Assembly (NCBI GenBank): GCA_963789515.1
Contig: CAWBKW010000001.1
Span: 1 to 64,000 of the forward strand
Source of the DNA: JBAXEO01 sp963789515
GTDB lineage: Bacteria > Actinomycetota > Coriobacteriia > Anaerosomatales > JAAXUF01
Length of the DNA: 64,000 bases
Reading direction: 5' to 3'
Shown: positions 19,071 to 27,412 of the stretch, piece after piece
How positions within the stretch are numbered: the first letter of the stretch is position 1
Layout of the letters: each line of letters opens with the position of its first letter
The notes under the pieces: generated by a model
What the model was told of the DNA's origin: nothing
Databases searched by the model: none
What the model saw: the letters and a program-made list of their open reading frames with translations, nothing else
Translations under genes and position numbers: made by a program

Positions 19071-20128
19071 ATGTACATCACGGGCCTGGGGACGGCGGTA
19101 CCGCCGCAGCGCTACACGCAACGGGAATGCTGGGAAGCGCTTCTGCAATCGGCCCGGTTTCACGAACTCCGCCCCCGTTCGCGCGCGATCCTGAAGAAGG
19201 TCCTGAATGGGAGCAACGGCATCGCCACGCGCCACCTGGCACTGGACAATCTTGGCCAGGCGTTCGAGCTGACGCCCGACGTGCTGCAAGCCCGTTTCGC
19301 TCGAAACGCACCGCTGCTCGCCACCCAGGCGGCGGAACGCGCGCTGGCCGAATCCGGCAACCAGCGCGGGCGAGATCGACGCCCTGGTCATCAGCACCTG
19401 CACGGGCTATTTGTGCCCCGGGCTGACGAGCTACGTGAGCGAGCAGTTGGGCTGCCGGGCGGACGTGCTGTCCCTCGATCTCGTCGGCCAGGGCTGTGTG
19501 GCCGCTTTGCCGAACCTCTGCGCGAGCGAGGCGCTGCTGGCGGCCGGCCGCTGCCAGCCGCGTGCTGTCGATCTGCGTGGAAGTGTGCAGCGCCGCGCTC
19601 TATTTCGATGATGATCCGGGCGTGCTGATCAGCGCCTGCCTGTTCGGCGACGGCGCGGGCGCGGCGGTGCTGGCGAGTTCCCCCGGCGGGAAGCGGCCCG
19701 TGCAGTGGAGGACAAGCGGTTTCCTATTGCAGCCGAAAGGCCGGGACCTGCTGCGCTTCGAGCACAAGGCCGGCATGCTGCGGAATATCCTGACGCCGCA
19801 GGTGCCCGCGGTGGCGGCGCAGCACGCCGCCACGGTGCTCGAGCAGGTGCTGGCGCGGGCCGGCGTGCGGCGGTCGCAGGTGAAGGGCTGGGTGATGCAT
19901 CCCGGCGGACGGGACGTGTTGCTGGCGCTGCGCGAGCGGCTGGGTTTGAGCGAGCACGACCTGCGCTGGAGCGCCGCGGTGCTGCGGGAGTTCGGGAACC
20001 TGAGCAGCGCGTCGGTGTACTTCGTCCTGCAAGCCGCGCTGGGCGACTCCGCGCCCCGCGGCTATTGGTGGCTGTCCTCGTTTGGCGCCGGGTTCAGTTC
20101 TCATGGCGCGCTGCTGGAAGTGGAGTGA
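19071..20128 (+). CDS. Type III polyketide synthase (chalcone/stilbene synthase family), frameshifted
   Basis: Thiolase-fold homodimer that condenses an acyl-CoA starter with malonyl-CoA units. All three catalytic residues are visible: Cys in 'LDLVGQGCVAALPNL', His in 'VMHPGGRDVL' and Asn in 'EFGNLSSASVYFVL'. Other family segments are 'YITGLGTAVPP', 'ISTCTGYLCPGL' and 'SFGAGFSSHGALLE'. Two base shifts (near 19,368 and 19,563) restore a product of ~352 residues, normal for bacterial type III synthases. It starts a three-gene run with a methyltransferase and an FAD oxidoreductase on the same strand, as in bacterial alkylresorcinol/alkylpyrone or aromatic polyketide clusters. Starter unit and product cannot be read from sequence. 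Confidence 0.88.
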
Positions 20129-20184
20129 AGCGTGAGCGTGGCCGTGCGCACACGACGCTGCCCGGCCACTCGCACGATCGACGA

Positions 20185-20883
20185 ATGGAACGTTGTGTAA
20201 AACCGGAATTGCTGGATGAACTGCCGCCGGCCGACCCGCGCGCCGTGCGGTCGCGCGAGGACCTGCAGCGGGTGAACGCCTGGATGGGCAACTGCGGGAT
20301 CATGGCCCGGGCATTGCGCTCAACCTGCCACGGACGAGGGGCGCGGCGCATGGTCGAACTGGGTGCCGGGGATGGGAGATTCCTGTTGCGCGTGGCGCGG
20401 CGGCTGTCTCCTGGCTGGCAGGGCACGAGCGCGGTGCTGCTGGATCGCCTGAAGATCATCTCGCCGGAAACCCGCCAGGGCTTCGAGGCATTGGGCTGGC
20501 GAATCGAAATCTCTCGAGGCAGACGCTTTGGAATGGCTGGGCGCAGGCCCGCCGCTCCGGCTTGCGACGTGATGCTTGCCAATCTGTTCCTGCACCACTT
20601 CCACGAAGCTCAACTGGCGGGACTGCTGCGCGCGGCGGCGCGATCCAGCCCGCGTATTCATCGCCGTCGAGCCGCGGCGCTCGGCGCGCGGCCTCTTCTT
20701 CAGCCGCTGGCTTCGGCTCATCGGCTGCAACCAGGTGACGCGGCATGATGCTTTGGTGAGCGTCCGGGCCGGATTCGCCGGACGCGAGCTGTCGCGGCTG
20801 TGGCCGGCTGACCCAGGCTGGACGTTGCAGGAGCGGCCGGCGGCTGGTTCAGTCATTTGTTCGTTGCGCAGCGGAGGGAATAA
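20185..20883 (+). CDS. SAM-dependent methyltransferase of the polyketide cluster (frameshifted)
   Basis: Class I methyltransferase: 'MVELGAGDGRFLLRVA' is motif I (SAM-binding Gly loop) and 'DVMLANLFLHHFHEAQLAGLL' (split by one residue from motif II) is the post-motif helix. Shifts near 20,635 and 20,845 bring in 'VFIAVEPRRS...SRWLRLIGCNQVTRHDALVSVRAGF' and the ending 'GWFSHLFVAQRRE', stop 20,881-20,883. A GTG at 20,125 overlaps the synthase stop (GTGA) and is in frame, but 'MERCVKPELLDELP' from ATG 20,185 fits the family better. It likely O- or C-methylates the polyketide. Confidence 0.76.
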
Positions 20884-20886
20884 GCC

Positions 20887-21931
20887 ATGCCGGCACCGAA
20901 ACCCATCACCATCGTCGGCGGCGGCCTGGCGGGGTTGACGCTCGGGATCGGGCTGCGTCAACGGGGGATTCCCGCCACCGTGTGGGAGGCGGGCCATTAT
21001 CCGCGCCACCGCGTCTGCGGCGAATTCATCAGCGGTCGCGGCCAGGACGTCCTGGCGCGGCTGGGCTTGCTGGAGCTGTTTCGCCAGGCGGGATCAGTTC
21101 ACGCCCACACGGCGGCTTTCTATCTGGGCCGGGCCGGCTCGCCCGCGCGGCCACTGTCCACACCCGCGCTGTGCCTGTCGCGCTTTGCCATGGACGCCCT
21201 TCTGGCCGACCATTTCCGGGAATTGGGCGGTGAGCTGCGCGAGAATGCGCGCTGGCGGGAAGCTGATTTCGGCGAGGGCGTCGTGCGCGCCAGTGGCCGG
21301 CGCCTGCAGCCGCGCGCGGACGGCGGCCGCTGGTTTGGTCTCAAGGTCCACGCGCGCAACGTGCCGCTGGCGGCGGACCTCGAAATGCACGGCTCGCAAA
21401 CGGGCTATGTCGGGTTTTGCCGCTTGAAGGACGGCGAGGTGAATGTCTGCGGCTTGTTCCGCCGGCGCGCCGGCAAACCGGATGTTCCGCAGCCCTGGAC
21501 AGATGTTCTGCGCGGCCAGCCGGGCACGCCGCTTGTGGGAGCGCCTCGCAGGAGCGGTGTTTGACGAGGACTCATTCTGTTCCGTCGCCGGATTATCGCT
21601 GCGACCGTGGCGCGCCGCCGCGCGAAGCGAGTGCTGCATCGGCGACGCGCTGACGATGATTCCGCCGGTGACCGGCAACGGCATGTCCATGGCGTTCGAG
21701 GCCGCCGAGATGGCCATCGGACCGCTGGCCGCTTACAGCCGCGGCGAAAGTTCCTGGAGCGAGGCGCGGCAGAGCGTGGCCGCGGCTTGCGACCGCGCCT
21801 TTGCGCGGCGGCTCGCCTGGGCGCGGTGGCTGCAGTGGATGATGTTCACGCCGCTGCTGCGGGGCTGGCCTGGCTCCGTGGCGCTGCATTCGGACTTGCT
21901 GTGGCGAACGCTGTTCGCCTGCACGCGATAG
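20887..21931 (+). CDS. FAD-dependent oxidoreductase, geranylgeranyl-reductase/PHBH-like (frameshifted)
   Basis: Starts three bases after the methyltransferase stop. The N-terminal Rossmann motif 'IVGGGLAGLTLGIGLRQRG' and 'RHRVCGEFISGRG' (substrate/FAD region), together with 'GDALTMIPPVTGNGMSMAFEAAEMA' (the Gly-Asp FAD-binding motif, in two overlapping parts), place it among group A flavoprotein monooxygenases and geranylgeranyl-reductase-like enzymes. A base shift near 21,535 joins 'LRGQPGTPL' to 'WERLAGAVFDEDSF'. The corrected length is ~347 residues. In similar three-gene clusters this enzyme oxidises or reduces the type III polyketide product. Confidence 0.8.
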
Positions 21932-21972
21932 GGCCGTCCGGCTTCGAGGGGGGGTAGCGTAGCAGCCCCTCT

Positions 21973-22476
21973 TCATTCGAAGCTGGTTTCCAGGAGCACG
22001 AGTGTTTTGGTGCCGGTGTAGCGCACTGAAATGTCGGAGCGGTCCGAGGGAAGTGGCGAGCGAAGATCAACGGTTTGGCCGGCGGCGATCAGGCTGGGGC
22101 TGCTGGAGGAATCCCCGTTCACAGCAATGGTTAGTTGAGCCGGTTTCGTCGCCAGGTTCTTGACCTTGGTAACCACCGCTTTCCTGCCCGGCGGGACTCG
22201 TGCCCAGAACACCCCTGAGCCGGTGTTCGAATCGGGGTTGAGATCTCTGAGCCCGGCGGCGGTGGTATAGCCGTAGGGGCCGAAGGGGATTACGGCCGTG
22301 CGGGACGAATTGGGAGCCGGGGTCCATGTTCCAGGATCCGGAGTTGGGGGAAGCGGGGTGGCCGACGGATTCGTGGGCGGGGCAAGCCATTCCGCATTGA
22401 CGACGAGACCATTCAACGAGCCGCACACTACACCGCGTTCAGTCGGATAGTCACCCCAGCGGATGGGCGACTCGAT
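21973..22476 (-). CDS. Hypothetical protein, 5' end cut by the junction
   Basis: The frame reads 'RWGDYPTERGVVCGSLNGL...NAEWLAPPTN', a Pro/Thr-rich stretch, then a beta-rich domain ('VFWARVPPGRKAVVTKVKNL', 'TIAVNGDSSSSPSLIAAG', 'SVRYTGTKTLVLLETSFE'). A GTG at 22,428 could start it, but sensible sequence continues upstream to about 22,476, where the taxonomic break occurs. The true N-terminus is probably missing. No family recognised; the end looks like a structural or appendage-type domain. Confidence 0.45.
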   Translation of the reverse strand: MESPIRWGDYPTERGVVCGSLNGLVVNAEWLAPPTNPSATPLPPTPDPGTWTPAPNSSRTAVIPFGPYGYTTAAGLRDLNPDSNTGSGVFWARVPPGRKAVVTKVKNLATKPAQLTIAVNGDSSSSPSLIAAGQTVDLRSPLPSDRSDISVRYTGTKTLVLLETSFE

Positions 22477-22495
22477 TATATCTGCTGGGCGTGGA
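22455..22495. other. Probable chimeric junction between two genomes
   Basis: Left of here all recognisable genes look Verrucomicrobial; right of here all look actinobacterial. The minus-strand hypothetical gene loses its 5' end, and the plus-strand CPBP protease begins without its normal N-terminal region, within the same ~20-40 bases. No integrase, tRNA, IS end or direct repeat is visible that would explain natural integration. Confidence 0.6.
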
Positions 22496-23218
22496 GAAGC
22501 GCACGATTCTCCGCAACATCGGCAGGGTGGCGCTGGTCTCGTTCTCGGCCGCCATCATCATCTACCTGGCGAATCTCGGCGTGACGCTGTTGCTCGGCAA
22601 TGTCATGGGGATTCCGGGCGTCGGCCGGCTGGTCTCGACACAGGCGCAGATGTTCGCGGCGATCAAGCAGTCCCTGCCGGTCGCGCGCAGATGAACACCG
22701 CCGGCGCGCCGCCCGTCGCGCTGCTCTACGTGCTGGGACCGCTGGTGGGCATCATGGCCGGGTTCACCATCAACGGGCTGTTCGCGTTTGGCGAGGAGTA
22801 CGGCTGGCGCGGCGTGCTGATGGACGAACTCAGGCCGCTCGGAGCGTTCAAGGCCAACCTGCTCACCGGCGTCATGTGGGGCTTCTGGCACGCGCCGGTG
22901 ATCCTGCTCGGCTTCAACTACGGCGCCGAGCGGCTCTGGGGCATCCTGATGATGTGCGTCGTGATGACGCCACTCAGCTTCATCCTGTGGCGCGCGCGTG
23001 AGTTCAGCCGCTCCGTGGTGGCCCCGGCCATCATCCACGGTGCGTTCAACGGATTCGCGGGCTTCTTCCTGTTCCTCGTCATCAGCCGCTCGACGCTGGT
23101 CGCCGTGCCGGTAGGCATCGCCGGGGCACTCGCGCTGTCCCTGGCCGCAGCGGTGATGTGGCTCGTCTTCAAGCCCGCTCCGGCCCTGGAGCCTAAGCCG
23201 GATCAGCTGGCTCTGTGA
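22491..23218 (+). CDS. CPBP-family intramembrane metalloprotease (5'-truncated, frameshifted)
   Basis: CPBP/CAAX-protease and bacteriocin-processing family. The active-site motifs are complete: 'EEYGWRG' (EExxxR), 'FWHAPVILLG' (FxxxH) and 'HGAFNG' (HxxxN-type), set in hydrophobic helices. A base shift near 22,688 joins the N-terminal membrane segment ('NIGRVALVSFSAAIIIYLAN') to the rest. The first codon available is GTG 22,491, and the natural start is probably lost at the junction. The 3' end overlaps the convergent gene at 23,203-23,514 by 16 bases. Substrate unknown. Confidence 0.78.
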
Positions 23219-23514
23219 TACTCGCCGCGCGTGATGAACGGGCCGAAGAACGCCGGATGTGATGCCGGCGTGCCCCGCGGGACGAACGCGACCCGGTCCC
23301 CCGGGCGCACCACCACGTCGAGTCCGGCGCCGCGGTAGTTGAGGAAGACCCCGTCGATGAGGTCGAGCGGCAGGTCCAGCCGTTGGGCGATCTCCTCGGC
23401 GGTGCACGGCTCCGTGGGGAGCTCGAGGGACAGCGTGGTCGGGAGCCCTCGCTCCCTTCGGTAGCCGTCGAGCATCGCGATCATGCGAACGGTCACGGGG
23501 CGCGTGTCGTCCAC
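23203..23514 (-). CDS. Small beta-grasp (ThiS/MoaD or Ub-Mut7C-like) protein
   Basis: 103 residues from GTG 23,514, five bases after the ortB stop. The pattern 'VTVRMIAMLDGYR', 'LSLELPTEPCTAEEIAQRLDLPLDLIDGVFLNYRG' (in two parts) and 'VVVRPGDRVAFVPRGTPA' follows the ubiquitin-like sulfur-carrier fold, with its final 'GDRVAFVP' strand. It lacks the C-terminal Gly-Gly needed for a sulfur carrier, so it may be a regulatory or Ub-Mut7C-type member. It ends the ord-ortA-ortB operon, where I know of no described role for such a protein. Fold assignment is moderately secure; function is open. Confidence 0.5.
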   Translation of the reverse strand: MDDTRPVTVRMIAMLDGYRRERGLPTTLSLELPTEPCTAEEIAQRLDLPLDLIDGVFLNYRGAGLDVVVRPGDRVAFVPRGTPASHPAFFGPFITRGEYHRAS

Positions 23515-23518
23515 GTCA

Positions 23519-24950
23519 TCACCTCACGCCTCGTCGCAGGGCCGCGATCGTCTCCTCGACCGTTGCCGCGTCGCTGTTGCGTGTCGGCGGCCAGGAACTC
23601 GATGTCGTCGGCCGTGGGCGCGTAGCCCTCGGGTGCGTGCGACAGCGCGTTGCGCACGTAGCTCTTGCGCATGCGCGCGAGGTCGAAGTCGACGGCCTCG
23701 ATCTGCTCGGGGTGCTCGGGGATCACGATGGCCTGGCCCGGCTTGTTCTCCTTGGGGTCGCCGAGCCGCACCTCGACGCCGTTCTCGCGCGCGAAGTTGA
23801 GCTGCGCCCAGTGGTGCTTGCCGGCGCCGGTGTACTCGGTCTCCTGCACCACGATGGTCGCGTCGGTGGGCATCGTGCGCGCAAGCGACATCGCCGCGGT
23901 CATCGCGGTGTTGCCCGACGGCCCGCGCTCAAGGCCCTCGAGCTTGCACATCGCCTCGGTGACGTAGAAGACCTCGCCCTGCGTGACGGTGAGGTAGCGG
24001 TCCATGTAGCGCAGGCTACGCGCGGCGTTGCGCGGCACGTCGGCGCGGTCGGGCCACGTCGCGAACGGCACGCCGAAGCCGGTGTGGCCGGTGGTGAAGC
24101 TCTTGCGGTTGAAGTCGGTGTCGCTGGCCATGTGCAGGCCGCTCAGGTCGACACTGGCGCTCGACGATCTGCGTGCCGGTCGCGCCAGCGCGCTTCAGGC
24201 CGCGCGCGGTGCCGGTGGTGTTGCCGCCGCCGGCGTGCGTGATGACCACGGCGTCGGGGTCCTTGCCGGTGACCGCGCGCATCTCGTTGGCGATCTCGAG
24301 GCCGAGGGTCTCGATGCCGGACACGCCAAAGCTCGAGTAGAGCGACGCGGCGAAGTAGCCGGTCTCGTCGAGCAGCTCGAGCATGTGGCTGAACAGCTCC
24401 GGACCCACCGTGAGCTGCACGACCTCGGCGCCGAACGCCTCGCAGATGCGCGCTCTTCTCGATGATCTCGGGCTGGCCGACGTGCCGCGAGTCGAACGCC
24501 TCCTGCACGATGATGCAGTTCAGGTTGTTGCGCGCCGACTGGCTCGCCACGGCCGCGCCGTAGTTGCCGGACGTCGCGGCGATGACGCCGGCGTAGCCCT
24601 GCTCGGCGGCCACGTGGATGGACACGCTTGCTCGGCGGTCCTTGAACGAGCCGGCCATGTTGGCGGCCTCGTCCTTGACGAAGATGCGCGCACCAAAGCC
24701 GGGCTCGGCGTAGCTGCGCACCAGGTCGGTGAGGTTGCGAAGCTCGAGCAGCGGCGTGTTGCCCACCCCGCCGCGCGTCTGGATGCCGACGATGTCGTCG
24801 AGGCTGTAGCCGTGCGAGGCCATCATGGCCTCGTAGTCGAAGGCGATGGGGCTCTGCTCGAACTGCGCTGTAGTCCATCCCCAGCGCGCGCACCATGATC
24901 TCGCCCTTGCGCGCCATGATCGCGTCGGTGCGGTTAGCCACGCGGACCAC
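23519..24950 (-). CDS. ortB: 2-amino-4-oxopentanoate thiolase, beta (PLP) subunit (several frameshifts)
   Basis: PLP-dependent, threonine-synthase-like subunit of the thiolase that cleaves 2-amino-4-oxopentanoate with CoA to acetyl-CoA and alanine in ornithine fermentation. Visible landmarks are 'GGVGNTPLLELRNL', the PLP-lysine region 'DEAANMAGSFKDRRAS', 'GVIAATSGNYGAAVASQSA', the Gly-rich phosphate loop 'THAGGGNTTGTARGL' and 'EAMCKLEGLERGPSGNTA'. GTG 24,950 starts 'VVRVANRTDAIMARKGEIMVR'-like sequence (first residue read as Met) and overlaps the ortA stop. Shifts near 24,865, 24,455, 24,165 and 23,578 are needed. The corrected end 'ATVEETIAALRRGVR' stops at 23,519. About 475 residues, the expected size. 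Confidence 0.84.
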
Positions 24951-25267
24951 CCGCCCCCCGGTACTCGGCGAGTCTGTGCCCGCAGGTCAGCGCCCACGTG
25001 CACCAGCTCCGGGATCGGCTGGCCGAAGGTGTGGAAGTAGCCCGGATTGATCGCCGAGAGCGTCCCGGTGACCGTGCGGCCGGTCATCGTCGTGACCGAG
25101 ACCTCGCCGCCCATGTCGGCGGGGGCGAGCGCGAAGCCCTTCACCCACGTCATCAGCGGCTGGGCCGCGGTGTCCTCGGGAAGGTTCGCCGAGCGCTCGG
25201 CCGGCTCGAGCAGCACGCGCTCGACCTCGACCCACTCGCCGACGCTGCAACGTGCTACGTCTGCCAT
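24934..25267 (-). CDS. ortA: 2-amino-4-oxopentanoate thiolase, alpha subunit (frameshift at C-terminus)
   Basis: Small partner subunit of OrtB, about 110 residues: 'VARCSVGEWVEVERVLLEP', 'MTWVKGFAL', 'TMTGRTVTGTLSAINPGYFHTFG', 'PELVHVGADLRA'. This is the known OrtA layout. A base shift near 24,975 gives a natural ending 'LAEYRGAGGPRG' with stop at 24,934-24,936, overlapping the ortB start by 17 bases; uncorrected, the frame runs on into ortB. Gene order ord-ortA-ortB matches clostridial ornithine clusters. Confidence 0.82.
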
Positions 25268-25280
25268 CGTCCGTGCCCTC

Positions 25281-26290
25281 CTACTTGGCCGGCGACCAGA
25301 AGCGCGGAAGCGGCAGGTCGGCCACCGTCACGATTCCGGGCTTGGCCGCTCCGATGAGCGGGATGTAGTTGCCCACACTCGCGTACGTGCCCTTGCCGCC
25401 GGGGATCTCCGGCTTGTTGGACATGCTCACGTCGGGATCGCCGTAGATCTTGATGTAGTCGCCGGTCTCGACGCCTTCGAGCTCGGGGCGGATCTGCTGC
25501 GGGTGGATCAGTTCGATCTTGAGCTCACCCTTGCTGTACCCGTTCGCGGTGTGGCGGCACCCGCAGACGTCGCCGGGCATGACGTGCGCGCTCGCGGTCT
25601 GGCGCTCCACGCCGGTGACGATGGGCGCGCGGGTCTCGACGATCTCGTCGATCTCCCAGCCCAGCGCGCTGGCGATCAGGCCGATCGACTCGTGGAAGCC
25701 GATGTGGCCGACGATGCTTCCGTCGGCGACTCCGGCCTCGAACTGCTCGACGGTGGTGCCCACGCCCTGCGACTCCATGACCGTGGGGCCGAACGGCGCC
25801 AGGTCGTTGACGCGCGTGGCCTCGATCTGTCGATCTTGAGGCAGATCGAGCTCATCGCGATCGGCAGCGCGTCGAGCACGAAGCCGGGGTTGATGCCGGT
25901 GCCCAGGATGCTGACGCCGTGCTTCTTGGCCAGCGCGTCGAACTCCGCGGTCCACTCGGGGTCGCTCGCTACCGGATACGCGAGCGTCTCGGCGATACCG
26001 ATGACGTTGGCGCCGGCTTCGACCGCGGCCGTGACCTGGTCGGCGATCTCGTGGAGGTTGCTCGCAGTACAAATGCATACGACGTCGGGCTTCTTGGCCA
26101 GCACGCTGGCGTGATCAGCGGTCACCGGTATGTCGCAGTCGCACCCGATCGTCTCGCCCACGGTGCGCCCGTGCTTCTCGGGATGGCGGTCGATGACGCC
26201 GACCAGATCGATCTGGTTCGGTCGATCGAGAATGTAGCCGAGGAGCCCTTGGCCCATCATGCCCGTACCCCATACTGCGACCTTGATCAT
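25281..26290 (-). CDS. ord: 2,4-diaminopentanoate dehydrogenase (frameshifted)
   Basis: NAD(P)-dependent oxidative deaminase that converts 2,4-diaminopentanoate to 2-amino-4-oxopentanoate, the step before OrtAB. The N-terminal Rossmann motif is 'VAVWGTGMMGQGLLGYI'. 'PDVVCICTASNLHEIADQV', 'ILGTGINPGFVLDALPIAM' and 'GHIGFHESIGLIASALGW' are characteristic of the dapDH family. A shift near 25,838 joins 'SSICLKI' to 'EATRVNDLAPFG'. Corrected length ~340 residues. It is first in the operon and divergent from the class IV aminotransferase gene. The aminomutase genes oraS/oraE expected upstream in the pathway are not in this window. Confidence 0.85.
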
Positions 26291-26480
26291 GCGGACTCCT
26301 CTTCCAGAAGATGCAGAAACGCTTTGTAACTATGCAGACGATACAGTGTGCCGCGAACGGGTCAAGAACGGAAGCGCCGGCGCCGACCGAGCGTACCTCA
26401 CCCGAGCCGGGATGGGGTACCGTGTCAGGTGCGAGTACAACGCGCTCCGACGTCGACCGGAAGTGGGTCAGAACCCAGCG

Positions 26481-27317
26481 ATGGCTTCCCCGTACATCTT
26501 CTTCAACGGACGTGTCCTGCCCGCCGAGCAGGTCTCGATCTCCCCGCTCGACATCGGCCTGCTGCGAGGCTACGCGGTGTTCGACCTGCTGCGGACCGTG
26601 GACGGCAAGCCGTTCCTCCTCGCCGAGCACCTCAAGCGCCTGCGCCACTCGGCAGACCTGCTCGGCCTCGCGGTGCCCTACACCGACGACGAGATCTCGG
26701 CGGCGATCGACGAGCTGCTGTCCGTGAACGGCCACGTCGAAGCGACGGTGCGGCTCGTCCTGACCGGCGGCCCGTCGCCCGACGGCATGCACTTCGATCC
26801 GGCGACGCCCACGTTCTTCATCCTCACGCACGACCTCACGCCTCCCCCGGCCTCGGTCTACGAGACCGGCGCCAAGCTGCTCACCAAGCGCCACAGCCGA
26901 GAAGTCCCCGAGGCCAAGACGACCAACTACCTCACCATGCTGCGGCACCGCGCGGAGACGGCCGACGAAGGGGCGCTCGACCTGCTCTACCACGACGGCG
27001 AGTTCATCGCCGAGGCAGCCAGCGCGAGCTTCTACATCGTCACCGATGGGGTCGTGCGCGCACCCCACAGCGACGTGCTCTGGGGCACGGTCGGATCGCT
27101 CATGCTGGAACTGGCGGCGGTCGACCACGAGGTCGTTCTCGGCATGGTGTCGCTTGAGGACGCATACGGCGCCGACGAGGCGTTCCTGACCTCCACCACG
27201 CGCGGGGTCGTCCCGATCGTGCAGCTCGACGACCGCGTCATCGGGGACGGTACCGTCGGCCCGATCACCCGGGAGCTCATGGCCGCCTGGGAGCGGGTTC
27301 TTCTCGGCGAGGGGTAG
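26481..27317 (+). CDS. Class IV PLP aminotransferase (branched-chain / D-amino-acid aminotransferase or ADC-lyase family)
   Basis: Fold-type IV PLP enzyme of 278 residues: 'YIFFNGRVLPAEQVSISPLDIGLLRGYAVFD' (N-terminal family signature, two windows), 'LLAEHLKRLRHSADLLG', the PLP lysine in 'VPEAKTTNYLTML', 'YHDGEFIAEAASASFYIV' and 'DEAFLTSTTRGVVPIVQLD'. Family members transaminate branched-chain or D-amino acids or lyse aminodeoxychorismate, and these cannot be separated safely by eye. ATG 26,481 is chosen because it begins the conserved block. The Shine-Dalgarno is weak. A strong bidirectional hairpin terminator follows. Confidence 0.84.
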   Translation: MASPYIFFNGRVLPAEQVSISPLDIGLLRGYAVFDLLRTVDGKPFLLAEHLKRLRHSADLLGLAVPYTDDEISAAIDELLSVNGHVEATVRLVLTGGPSPDGMHFDPATPTFFILTHDLTPPPASVYETGAKLLTKRHSREVPEAKTTNYLTMLRHRAETADEGALDLLYHDGEFIAEAASASFYIVTDGVVRAPHSDVLWGTVGSLMLELAAVDHEVVLGMVSLEDAYGADEAFLTSTTRGVVPIVQLDDRVIGDGTVGPITRELMAAWERVLLGEG

Positions 27318-27360
27318 ACGGCAGAGCCGCCTGCGGCTGCGGGCGCGTGAAGACGCAACA

Positions 27361-27388
27361 GAAGGGCGCCCCTCGGGGCGCCCTTCTT
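27361..27388. terminator. Bidirectional Rho-independent terminator
   Basis: GAAGGGCGCCCC and GGGGCGCCCTTC form a perfect 12-bp stem around a minimal TC loop, followed by TT on the plus side and preceded by CA on the minus side. It lies between two convergent genes (aminotransferase and DUF5648 protein) and can serve both. Confidence 0.8.
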
Positions 27389-27412
27389 CGTCAGCCGCGC
27401 TGTCCGCTCGGC

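Noticed and set aside
22440..22500. Attachment site or insertion-sequence end at the taxonomic break
   Set aside because: I looked for inverted repeats, direct repeats, a tRNA 3' end and integrase-like coding sequence on both sides and saw none.
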